A DNA stretch of 64,000 nt from Grifola frondosa (Eukaryota; Basidiomycota; Agaricomycetes; Polyporales; Grifolaceae): assembly GCA_001683735.1 (NCBI GenBank), contig LUGG01000007.1, forward strand, positions 930,001 through 994,000, in the 5' to 3' direction. The notes under the pieces are model-generated. The model made no database searches. It was not told the DNA's origin and saw only the letters and a program-made list of their open reading frames with translations. This document shows positions 47,077 through 57,013 of this stretch, piece by piece; the stretch's first letter is position 1; every line of letters starts with the position of its first letter. Made by a program: the position numbers and the translations under genes.

Positions 47077-47988
47077 CTACAGCTTGATGACCTTATCCGC
47101 GCTATATCCTCCTCTGCCCTCTCCGTATCCTCGCTGATTGCTATACACCCTGACTCCATCCCTTTCAAAGTCACAACACCAATGGGTATGACCAAAAGCC
47201 CATAAGGAAACCTTCCCGCTCGTCCAACAAGTCTCACCAGCCAACTCTGTTGCAAACGCCGAGTTAGTTGGCTGGTCGTTGAATTTCGGGTCTCCCGTTC
47301 CATCTAGCGTTGGAGAATGGTGGGTAAACACGACTATGTCTCTCTCAGGCTCCTCGTTTGCAATGGCCGAAACAGTTGAGTTGAGCCACTCGAGGTCGGC
47401 CCGATGGAGGGCGACGAACGTTTCTGGGTCGAAGGATGAGATGCGCCGGAAGTCAGTGAGCGACCACGAGAGGATATCTAGGTCGGCTGGGTTCAATGCA
47501 GACCACAACGTGCATCCAAGGATAGTTAACTTCGGGGAGACGTCGTGGCGCGTACGATTTAGATAAATAAAGCTTCCGAGGGTTGGGTCAGAGTTGACAT
47601 CGGTTGCAAAGGCTCCCAGCTTGGATGCGGATTCGTTCTGGGTATTCATACAAGTGCATGTAAGTGAACCAACAACCCATCGTGTAGTGAGATACGAAGA
47701 GACGGACGATTGATGATCGATATGGTTCTGGGATACGTTCAGCGACTGGCATCTAGCTCGAGTGTCTGATGCGCCATGGTTTCCGGATACGAAATAAACA
47801 GTCTTGAACAGTTTCAATTGAACTCTGAGCCACTCGAAGAGTCGGTCATCAATCGTCCAGCCAATATCGCCAAGTAAGGCAAGGTGCTCTGCGCGAACGG
47901 GAATCTCGTAATGATAAAACTCGCGACCCGGAGCACTGCCTTGTCTTTCAATCTCGAGGTGGAGGTCGCTGAGGATCTGTATTTGCAT
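47077..47988 (-). CDS. Calcineurin-like metallophosphoesterase
   Basis: Single open frame of 303 codons from MQIQILSDLHLE at 47988. Metal-site motifs of the superfamily are all present: D-x-H in LSDLHLE, GD in LLGDIGW, GNH in FVSGNHGA, a mid-protein FTHHSPT, and FGHTHWCC near the C-terminus. Conserved fungal blocks include FIYLNRTRHDVSP and ILGCTLWSALNP. The stretch after GNH (about residues 75-125) is less family-like and could contain a short in-frame intron. It probably hydrolyses a phosphoester; substrate unknown. Its start lies 173 bases from the divergent gene at 48162, so the two likely share a promoter. Confidence 0.85.
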   Translation of the reverse strand: MQIQILSDLHLEIERQGSAPGREFYHYEIPVRAEHLALLGDIGWTIDDRLFEWLRVQLKLFKTVYFVSGNHGASDTRARCQSLNVSQNHIDHQSSVSSYLTTRWVVGSLTCTCMNTQNESASKLGAFATDVNSDPTLGSFIYLNRTRHDVSPKLTILGCTLWSALNPADLDILSWSLTDFRRISSFDPETFVALHRADLEWLNSTVSAIANEEPERDIVVFTHHSPTLDGTGDPKFNDQPTNSAFATELAGETCWTSGKVSLWAFGHTHWCCDFERDGVRVYSNQRGYGEGRGGYSADKVIKL

Positions 47989-48161
47989 ATTGTGTGCACA
48001 GTCTATACTAAGTTAGCAAAACGGTAACGCTGCGCTGTCCAACACGAACCTTCTTGCTTACGTAACCATCGTTGTTCTTGCACCCGGGCCCACTGCCGCT
48101 CAAACAAAACTATAGCTTCGACCTCTATCTCTGAGATATACACACAACCAGAGCGTTTGCC

Positions 48162-49098
48162 ATGATTTCAGTTCTAGCCCCCAGTGTACTTCCCGTTTCT
48201 GACCTTGCTATCCTTGATCCGATTCAGCCTCGCCCGGAAGTCTGCAATAAGCCGGGAGAGAAACCTATCCGTCTCTCTCCATCAGAGCACTCTTGGCCGA
48301 ATTGCTTCACCGCTGCAGTATCCAAAGTCCTTGACGACGCTGGCATTCCAAACTTCTTATGGGGCGATCTCCTCAATAGCTGGCGTGGCAATCCTCATAT
48401 GGCCAATGTCCGTCTCTTCCTCACATTCGAGCTAATATCCATTCTGACAACACATTCAACAGATATGTGGCTTTGTGGTGTCCACAGAGGATTTTCAAAG
48501 AGCAACCCATGTGATCACCACTGCTGGACTGCCCGTATGTTCTTGCGAGGACTTCCTGCACCAGTCTAATCCGGACTCGATGGCCGCATTACCGGTCCAT
48601 TTCTCTGTGCCACAGTGGTGCAGCGACGTCCTCCTTTTCCTATGCCCTAACGATTCTCTCCTCAATCTGATACCACTCACATCCGCTCATGCCAACCCAG
48701 CCTCGCTGCAGTACGACCGGATCAGGCTTTCGTTACATGACACATGGTATAGTCCGCATGTTGACAACAACGCTGTCGACTCCACGTCCTCCCTCGGGGA
48801 GACTCATGTTGTGAATGTCCTGACGACATCCAGCCTCATCAAAGCTTGGCTTCTTCTAGACGTGCTCTCAGCGCCACATCGCGTTGGCATTGTTTATGAG
48901 TACTCATTCCTCCTCCATATAATGCCTCTTTACGCCACTCCCTCTGGTCCGTATGACTTCGAATCGGAATCCCTACAGGCGATGTGGCAGAAGGTGTATA
49001 TTGACGGCGATTGGTGTCCGGAGACGTACGAGATACTGCAAAATGAAGTTAAGTTGGAGTGGCAGGGTCGGATTCTGGACAAGGGCAGCCTTAAATGA
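48162..49098 (+). CDS. Fungal protein of unknown function, possibly nucleotidyltransferase-like
   Basis: Two exons (48162-48407, 48463-49098) give about 293 residues. The start MISVLAPSVLPVSDLAILD has no signal peptide. Around the splice site the protein reads FLWGDLLNSWRGNPHMAN|ICGFVVSTEDF, a pattern like the glycine-rich helix and following strand of nucleotidyltransferase-fold proteins, but the expected acidic residues are not clear (Asn instead of Asp). It continues with SAPHRVGIVYEYSFLL and ends WQGRILDKGSLK. A broken copy lies inverted at 37882-38600. The adjacent convergent gene also looks nucleotidyltransferase-like. Catalytic activity cannot be inferred. Confidence 0.6.
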
Positions 49099-49265
49099 TG
49101 TCCTATATTTTGGAGTTTGACTTGAATGACTTGTATTCAATCACTATCCAGACGCTGTACGACGTAAATAGTACATTCTGATACCCATTGTAACCGACTT
49201 GATCGTTTAGTTTCGATATACGGGAATTGACATAGATATCAAAGATCTCTATCCAGCGAGGCTCT

Positions 49266-50114
49266 TCAACAGCATGCAGTGATGAATGACTCGGGAAGCC
49301 CACTACGCACTATAAGCTGCAGCCATTGGTGCTGGTAGTCCATGGGCACAGCTGCAGCCGTCAACCACCTGTTCTGCTGCAGGAACGCCTTCAACTGAAA
49401 AAAGGCACGTATTACTACAAGCGCAGCGTTCTCAGTTGCGCCCAGGTGTTGGATATGAATAGCGGTCAGAGTTAACTGCTGCTGAGTGCACTTTGCCAAC
49501 GCAAAAAAGAAATCTCTGATGTCGTTAACCTGCTTCAGGATGCGCTCTGTCTGATTGGCCTGGCTTCGCTCGATGGCGCTCTTCATCTTGCCTACGAGTA
49601 AAGTAGGAAGATTCATGACGGGGATGGGCAGGGTGGGGGCGGAGACAACCATTTGAGCAACGTCAAATGGATGCCAATACAGCTGCGCGTCGACAAAATC
49701 AACTTGTATATATTTTGGCGATGCGGTATGAGCATCCAGAATCCAATAGACTTTGGGTCCTACTGAGAAATGGGGAGATTGAGCAGCGATTTGTTTCAGC
49801 GCGTTGGTGTCGAGAGGGCGGCCGTTGGCCCTGCGAGTCCTCGATAGATCGATAGCCAAGTCCGCATCCTGCGAGCCAAGATGGTCAATGCACGTTCACA
49901 AGAAGCGATGAAGAAACACCATTACATTGGTTTGCCTAGGATTACCGTGCAACGAGAGAGCAAGGCCGCCACACAAGAATACTACTGCATCGGGCGCAAC
50001 GCTTTCAACCCACTGCCGAAATTCGGTCGCTGCACGCAACAAGTAACCGCGTGATGCACCTTCTGGTGACTGTGGATTCATGACATGAACCGGGGTGTTC
50101 GTAGGATTGGACAT
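49266..50114 (-). CDS. Nucleotidyltransferase-superfamily protein
   Basis: Start MSNPTNTPVHVMNPQS at 50114. One 57-nt intron joins LCGGLALSLHGNPRQTN to DADLAIDLS. The combined GG...R.T.DADL motif, followed by IQVDFVDAQLYW, is the active-site pattern of minimal nucleotidyltransferases (Gly-rich helix, DxD, third Asp). The second half is helical and ends GLPESFITACC at 49266. Total about 263 residues. Proteins of this fold range from antibiotic-type nucleotidyltransferases to RNA-modifying enzymes, and fungal members are uncharacterised. Upstream MVLSDCIW codons are not an ATG start. Convergent with the gene at 48162. Confidence 0.65.
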
Positions 50115-50696
50115 TTCGTATGCGAAAATGATAGGGAAAGGTGACAGAAGAATACCTCCCTTTATATGCTTCCAGATACAATCAGATAGGACCAATTAGG
50201 TCCGATTCCCACCTGGAGAGTGGGAACTCTAGGATGGGCCCAGCCATTGTACATCAGAGTGGGTTATGTTCCTCTGTTATTTTTTCTTCTATGCTCCTCC
50301 ATCTCAGCACAAGTTCGCCACAGGGCTAGAACAAATGCACTCACCGCAAGCCTATATTTCGATCATACAATTCTACTTGAAATGACGATGAATTATCACT
50401 CTCTTCGGCGCTTACCAGGCTAGAAATCTATCCGAGGCGGAAGCGAAGCGGCGGCCTGGTCCGCGCTACTTGTACAGGTTAAGGTTTACTACTGCTTCCA
50501 TCAGTGAGTCTGACCGAGTCACTGTCCAGAAAAGTCAATTTTTCGTGTTGGAAGGATGGCGGAAAGTGCGATAAGAAGTATCCAGTTTGCTCGATAAGAA
50601 ACCAAGCACAGGCCTGCAGACAAACTAATCAGGTCAGGAAGACGACCACGGATGTATCCTATGATATACGGAGCACATGGAGTCCGCACTATTCCG
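50115..50696. other. Intergenic region, nothing recognised
   Basis: Contains the promoter of the minus-strand nucleotidyltransferase gene and unassigned sequence up to the SDR pseudogene. Short frames only. Confidence 0.35.
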
Positions 50697-51165
50697 TTCA
50701 CAACCAAGTCCTGCTTGTTCCCAGAATGCGACACGAACGCACCAGTGTCCGCCACCGTCGCGCGGTCCACCAGCACCAGCACCAGCCGCACAGATTGTTC
50801 CGGGCTGATAGGATTCCCGTCCCACTCGGCGCCGTCTTCTTGAAATCCGCGACTATGCCCTTAAACAGCTCCAGCTCCCCCGGCGTCGCTACGACAAAAT
50901 AAAATCGAACGAACAGCCCATGTACGCGGGCTCTGCTTCGTATTCACCAGCCCCGGGCTGACCGCGAGAAACACAAAGCCCTCGCCGCGGTACTCCGCCA
51001 TGTTCAGCGCGGCCTTCGAGATCGATTATCACCGCGAAGCCGCTCGCGAGCGTGAGCTCGACGTCCGCGAGGCCTGTGCTCAGCGCAACGACCTTCTTTG
51101 CGCGCCCCGCGCGCAGGAGCGGGAGGAACGCGTTGGTGGTGTGCACCACCCCGAGATCGCCGGTT
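50697..51165 (-). pseudogene. Degenerate second copy of the SDR gene's 3' half
   Basis: The minus strand matches the intact SDR from GVVHTTNAFLPLLRAG through VSPGLVNTKQ to DTGAFVSHSGNK, including the position of the last intron, so it arose by DNA duplication, not retrotransposition. About 20 bases around the catalytic YSISK codons are lost (the sequence jumps after GFAV). More indels shift the frame around 50830-50900, and the RWL end is replaced. It sits about 35 bases from a tRNA-Ile pseudogene. Confidence 0.85.
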
Positions 51166-51199
51166 AATAAACGAAAAATGGTGCAAACGTACATATCGA

Positions 51200-51298
51200 T
51201 GGCCAACGACGGGATCGAACCGACGACTTTGGCGTAAAAAGTGATGCAAGTACAACATATTAGCACCACTCTCTAACCAATTGCAAAGCTAGTCATGG
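51200..51298 (-). pseudogene. tRNA-Ile(AAT) pseudogene
   Basis: The anticodon arm (tggtgctaata, a 22-nt intron, acgcca) and T loop (ggttcgatcccg) match the functional tRNA-Ile genes. The 5' acceptor half reads ccatgac instead of ggccgac, the D arm is altered (agctttgcaattggtt), and the T stem has a mismatch. The acceptor cannot pair normally. Confidence 0.75.
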
Positions 51299-51842
51299 TT
51301 TTAAACAAAAACATGGCATACCACGAGTAAATCATCCATGGTTGTTGTAAAAACAGAGATTGTGGCCTGCTCCACTTGTGCTCTTCATAATCCTTGCTCA
51401 TTGCTAGTGCTCGACGGCGGTGTCAGCTTGATAGTGATGGTCAGGTCAGATCTCATCCACTTTTCGCACTGAGCGGAGATGAAGCGAAGATATTGCAGAG
51501 GAGACAGAGCGGTAGGAAGTAGCGCAGCGCCCGCGAACTCTTAGCCCTTTAAGCAAGGATAGAGAGCACAGTTGGAAGTAGCAATGAAATATATTGCTTG
51601 TTGGACATTGGGGTTGCCTAGCTAGAGCGCAAATACAGTACTAATTGTCTTGGGAAGTATATATGTGAGAATGAATCCAGCTTGAGGAAGTCGTGTCCAA
51701 GAGAGACCCCGGTTCTGCAGAGACCCCCGTCACGTTTCCCTCCCTAAATGCTCTGGTCTTCGAGAACACAGCCCGCAGCGGCATCCTCTCTCCGTCCATC
51801 ATCGTCTTTGTTTCCTTCGTACACCACTCTTTGTAACTCTCA
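51299..51842. other. Intergenic region upstream of the BAR gene
   Basis: No gene, RNA or repeat recognised. The final bases before the ATG at 51843 form a pyrimidine-rich leader. Confidence 0.35.
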
Positions 51843-53111
51843 TGGACGGCTGGAACAAACTCCAAACCAGCTTTGCGGGCTCAACCTGGGTCAGTCCGCG
51901 AACAAGTTCGCGAAGGGATTCAGCTCCAGCGTGCAAGCCACCAAAGAACGTCTCGGTCAAGTCTCTCCGGAAGAGATAACAGAGCTTCCGCAAGGTGACT
52001 ACATCTCGCGTGCGCGGTGCTCGTGTTGACCGTCGCTTCACGTGAACAGAATACAAGGACTTGGAGGCTCGCGTCGATAGTCTCCGCCAGGCTCATCTCG
52101 CTTTGCTTAAGTGCGCACGCGTTTCCATATTATGACGCCCTTTTAGTTATCTCATTTGTTTGCAGGGTGACCAAAGTATATGAGACGGAGACGTACGACT
52201 ACCCGACACAAATTCAAGAGTCCATCTCTGAGCTTGGCACCACCATCGGCCACGGTATTACCAGCTTCGCCGCCGCCAACCTCAAGGGCACCAACCTGCC
52301 CACCCCTGCTTCCCCGACGCCCGCTGCCCCACAACACAAGACGCTTCCGCATGCCATTGGTCGCGCAGCGACTACGGCTGCGGTTACGATGCAGACAGCC
52401 TCAGGCGCGAACGACGACAAGTTCGGCAAGGCACTGCACGCATACGCTAGCGCCTGGGAGAAGATAGCAGATGCGCGCGTGCAGCAGGACGCCGCAATCA
52501 AGGCGCAGTTCCTCCAGCCGTGGCAGACGACGCTCTCAACGTCTATCGCGGTCGCGATGAGGGCTCGTCAGGCGGTGCGTCTCAGTAGGCTGGAGCTGGA
52601 TGCTGCCAAGCAGACGTGAGTTGGGTTTCGCTACTTGTGCTGTGATATCATGCAGATTTTTTATTGCAGCCTGAAGACTGCCAGTGCCGCCAAGCAGGAA
52701 GCCGCAAGACTGGAAGTCGAGAATGCGGAGGATGACCTCGTGCAGAAGACAGAGGTCGCAATTACACTGATGAAGACAGTTCTCGAGAACGTTTGTGGTG
52801 GGAATTTCGGACCCATTCTTCCCCGCTGACACAATTTGACCAGCCGGAGCCGATAAAGAACTTGAATGAGCTCGCCAAAGCTCAGGTATGTACCATCATC
52901 CTCCCTGTCTTCCATGATTTCCCAGCTCATTGTATCGTGACATAGTTACTATATTACTCCGCCACGGCCGAGGCCCTCTCCGTCGCGCAGGGAGAAACCG
53001 AGGAATTGAGCGTTGCCGCAGAGGGCGACTACAGGTGAAAGACTAAATTTCGCGGATCATCCGCTATCATCTGAACTGTTCGTACCGAACAGAAAGTCCC
53101 GCGATCATTGA
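51843..53111 (+). CDS. BAR domain protein (Gvp36-like, BAR_2 family)
   Basis: Membrane-curving coiled-coil protein of Golgi/endosome type. It starts MDGWNKLQTSFAG; a frame change at the G-run 51877-51879 then leads to LNLGQSANKFAKGFSSSVQ and GQVSPEEITELPQ, as if one G is missing. Next YKDLEARVDSLRQAHLALL, the core DKFGKALHAYASAWEKIADA, FLQPWQTTLSTSIAVAMRAR, and helices with KTASAAKQEAARLEVENAED and MKTVLEN. Several short introns. An intron (53034-53092) joins GDYR to KSRDH, giving the family-typical end at 53111 rather than the TGA at 53038. A Pro/Ala-rich insert (TPASPTPAAPQ) sits in the middle. Confidence 0.8.
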
Positions 53112-53444
53112 GCTGGCCTCCGCCTGATACCGCCGCGCCCTTTGGACATTACTCTCGCCTGCCAATTATCAACATGTTACGCCACTCGTCTAGCTCCTCT
53201 TTTATCTCCAGCCCAAGTAGTTGAGGGGGAGATGCCTGTGTATTTATATTGCTGTTATGTCTGGCCGTTAATCAGGAATGATTATATCCGTGATTTTCTG
53301 AGATTGCTAAGTTTGGTGCTGTGGCTGATTATCATATCCTCGCGCAAATCTGTGATCGAATATTGCTTATCGGCATGAGCTCAAGCTATATAATGCAATC
53401 GATCTTTAACGGAGGGTACAACACCTGACTCGAACACCTCAGCT

Positions 53445-55622
53445 ATGGCTGCACCAACAGAAACAGACACTATCAGCCCACAACCAGCAGCCTCTAGTGA
53501 CCATGCTATCCGTCTGAGTTGGAGTTGGACACATCCATCAACGGTCGGCTGCAGCTCAGAAGAAAGGAGTCTATCCCCTTGCAAAACGCATTGCAGTGGA
53601 CGGAATTCATGTTCGTGCCTGCTTTGGCTCTGAAGACGAGTAGGCCCGCCCAAACTGAACGCAGCGTTTAGGAAGAGTTCCAGAGTATGGCGGACGTCCC
53701 GCTGGACCTGACCTTGCAGATGGCCGTGCGTAACCTCCACGCCACTTCATATTAGCTTCCTAAACTGTACGCATTTTCTTCAGCCTGTCTCACAGACACC
53801 TGGCGAGGTGCGGGAACGCTCGACCGTGCCAACTATATGCTGTCGATAGCAGAGAGCTCCCTCGCGACGTGTCCTTGAAGGACACCGACAAGCCGGGTTT
53901 TAGGCGTTCATCAAGCGCATCCCTCTGGAGTCGTGCTCGTAATCGCACCATGAAGTGCGTACTACCCTCGTCTCAATTTCTGCGCAGCTGAGGCGTAGTG
54001 TACTCTCGCGAAGCTATCCTTATCTCACGATGATTAATTCTGTCTCCTGCGCTCGTTGCGGGAACTCCGCCATTATCAACCGTCCCCGCAGACCCCACTG
54101 TGTGCGGAGCGGTTTGCGCTGCGTTCACCCGCGCTGGATCCCTAAGGAGCGATACAAGTACTACATCTGTCGCCTGCGTTGACGACGTTCGCGGTGCAGC
54201 ATCCCGCGGTGGATTTTGTGTCCTTCACCGGCAGCGTCGCGGGTGGCGTGCGGTCGAGCAGGCCGCGGCGATGCGAAGTGGTTTAAAGGAGTAGGACTTG
54301 AGGTCGGTCGTTCCCTTACGACGAATTAATCGATACTGTTTCTGACGTATGTTATCGAACAAGCTTGGGGGAAAGATCCTGCATATGCCGTGCCGACGCG
54401 GATCTGGACTATACGGTCGAAACTTGTTGATGTGAGTGTGTGCCACACGCATAAGCCTAGCATCGAGGATCCGCACGTCCGTAGGTGCAATGTTTAATTC
54501 TGGACAAAGCTGTTGCGCGGTTGAGTAGGTTGTCCTTCAGCTGATCGCACAGACCAATCTGACACTGGAGATTCCCAGCGCATCTATGTTCATGGATCGA
54601 TCTATGACTCTTTCGTCTCCAAGTTTGTGGAGCTCACAAAGGTATTGTGTTTAGTTCTTGTAAGTGAAGACAAGTCATCACCCTCGGGAGTAGAAATATA
54701 AACTTGGCGACCCGACACTCCCCGACACCAACCTCGGGCCAGTCGTCAGTATAGCGAGCGCGGAGAGGATCCGCAAGCAGGTCGCTGACGCCAGTATGTT
54801 GTAGCGCGTAGGTTAAACATCCTCGATTTATTGCTGACCTCTCTGTATAGTCAATGCAGGTGCCAAGGCTCTTATCCCGGAAGACTTGTTCCCTGCTGCT
54901 AAAGTGTACGTCCCGATATAAAGTACCCTTTGGCGATACTGAATGGCATCTCAGAGGCACTGCTTTTGTGGCGCCGCAAGTCCTAGTTGATGTCAACCAC
55001 TGTAGGTCTTAATTTCATATTCTTGCAAGACTGTCTTCGCTGATTTCTTGATAGCTATGGATGTTATGATGGTAAGCAGTCTTCACGCCATTTTCTACGG
55101 GCATAAGTGCAAATCTGTTTCTGGCAGGAAGAGACTTTTGGTCCCGTTGTTGGCATCCAGAAGGTAATTTCTCACACCAGAACTACCTGCATTGCACTGA
55201 CTCCAATGGCTTGCCAGGTCTCCTCTGACGAAGAAGCCATCAGCCTCATGAATGACTCGCCTTACGGCTTAACGGCCTCCATATGGACCAACGCTGCAGC
55301 ACATCCCGAGTCAGAAGCTGCATTCCTAGCTATCATGGATAAGCTGCAAACAGGAACGGTGTTCTTGAACAGGTCAGTGGAGGAACGTGTCATGCTTGTC
55401 CGCACCTCGTTGAGCATTGTGTGAATACAGATGTGACGCCCTTGATCCCGCACTGGCGTGGACCGGGGTGAAGGACAGTGGGAGAGGCGTCAGCCTGAGC
55501 AAATTTGGTTTGTGCCACCGTCTGATCGATCTTCTGTGTAACTCATAATCCTGCTCTGTTTGACAGGTTATGATCAACTCACGAGAGCAAAATCCGTGCA
55601 CATGAAGATCGTGACGGCGTGA
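53445..55622 (+). CDS. Aldehyde dehydrogenase, many apparent frameshifts (pseudogene or poor sequence)
   Basis: NAD(P)-dependent aldehyde dehydrogenase family. The N-terminus near 53445 contains a TISP-like motif. Then GVYPLAKRI, EFQSMADVPLDLTLQMG, PVSQTPGEVR, SLKDTDKPGFRRF, VDFVSFTGSVAGG (Rossmann), FKGVGLE and LGGKDPAY follow. The catalytic Cys is in MFNSGQSCCAVE (about 54490). Then DTNLGPVVSIASAERI, QEETFGPVVGIQKV, ISLMNDSPYGLTASIW, GTVFLNR, WTGVKDSGRG and SVHMKIVTA end at 55622. The C-terminal third is clean. The first two thirds need eight or more single-base insertions (for example in the G-run 54367-54371). Motif order and catalytic residues are kept, which argues for recent damage or sequencing error. 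Confidence 0.7.
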
Positions 55623-55868
55623 GCTGTGAACACTGACGGCGGTAAATGATTCTGAAGGAACTAGAATGTAATTTAGCGAGGAATGAACATGAGTGGAAAT
55701 ATTCGGCGGCGAAATGCAGATGAAGAATATCAAGCACCGACGTTGCAAATTAAAACCTTACTTCGTGACTTTAACTATTCGTTGCCATATGGCCTTAGGA
55801 CGTGGCAAACATAGCGGAAGCGGGCCAGCCCAAACTGCATGTAAAGGATATCATTGGAAGTAAATAAG

Positions 55869-56778
55869 TTACACCTTGTAACGTCGCCCTGTCTTGGTGA
55901 AGAAAGTTTGTAGGATATAAACTTGGAAGCTGAATCGAGGTATCAGCACAGGTACTTGAAGATGACATGAGTGACCACTTACACCGCTATTGCCACGACG
56001 CCCAAACTCTCTAGCACAGCATACCAGAATAGACGACTGTTGCAAAATAAAATCAGTATTTCGAATCCACACGGGAGTGCAGAGAAGCGAACTTCTGTGT
56101 TGATTTCACGATGTCGAAACCTCTGTTTTCGCGTGTGTGGAAGCTGAGAGTGTATGTCAAGAAAGGACAAGGTGGGCGAGAGCGTGAAACATACTATTTT
56201 TGCGTCCGCTTGACATTCAACAACATTCCGTTCAATCTGAATATACTCTCCTCTAATGCACTCGTCTGGTCAGCGATCTGCCCTTGCTTCGCTGGCGGAT
56301 CCCGACGCGGTTCACTCTCGACCATGATGTCGAAATCGACGAGCTTCTCAGTAAGGGTAGACATGTCGTTCTCGAAGCAGAACGAGTATTCGCCGACAGT
56401 ATTGGCAGTGAAGACGTAGTCGCCCTGGCGTTCGCGTTGGCCGTCCAAGAGCGTCTTCTCGTTCGGGTCCTTCACCTCAAAGTCGACATCGAACGAGCCT
56501 CCCGCTTGAACCTGAGAGTGCATGCGGTAAGTGAGGAGGCCCTTGTAATAATATCTCAACCTACTGCAAAATAAAACTAAGACCAATATCAGCACACGGA
56601 TCCTCCGTCTGAACATGAGGGAGCTTACACCGATCTTCTCCCCAGCCTTATCCACGTCGGAATAGAAACATAACCGCTCGTTGGCACCGATAGCAGTCGT
56701 TAAAGCTGATGCATGAGTCCAGCTTGCGAGTCGTAGCAAGAAAAGCAGACAGAGAAAGGAAGGAAACGCGAAAGCCAT
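55869..56778 (-). CDS. p24/TMED (emp24/gp25L) cargo receptor
   Basis: ER-Golgi vesicle cargo receptor. The ATG at 56778 gives signal peptide MAFAFPSFLCLLFLLRLASW. The GOLD domain follows: ANERLCFYSDVDKAGEKIG, then after an intron QAGGSFDVDFEVKDPN, and GDYVFTANTVGEYSFCFEND with the conserved Cys pair. A coiled coil (SALEESIFRLNGMLL) and FHTRENRGFDIVKSTQN lead to the transmembrane segment FWYAVLESLGVVAIAV and the short cytosolic tail FQVYILQTFFTKTGRRYKV. Introns are short and frames agree. Divergent from NOC1 with 235 bases between starts. Confidence 0.9.
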
Positions 56779-57013
56779 GGCCAGCGATGAGCTCGGTGTC
56801 GCCAATTAAGAGTGTGGCTTACGTAAGGGCCCGTACCGACAACATCATGCTTATTGCCAAATGCAGAAATGCGTGCAACTCCAAATTTTTGGACGATCAC
56901 TGCAGACAACTATTGCACCGAGTTCTGAAGTCAGAGTGCACACTCGGATTCCACTTTATCATTATCTCAAAATTTGAAGGTGTATCTGGTTCGCTCCTTA
57001 TTCCCTTCCTCGC

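Noticed and set aside
49266..50114. Bacterial-type AbiE-like defence module transferred into the fungus
   Set aside because: The gene has a spliceosomal intron and host-like composition, and no partner antitoxin gene; fold similarity alone does not support this.
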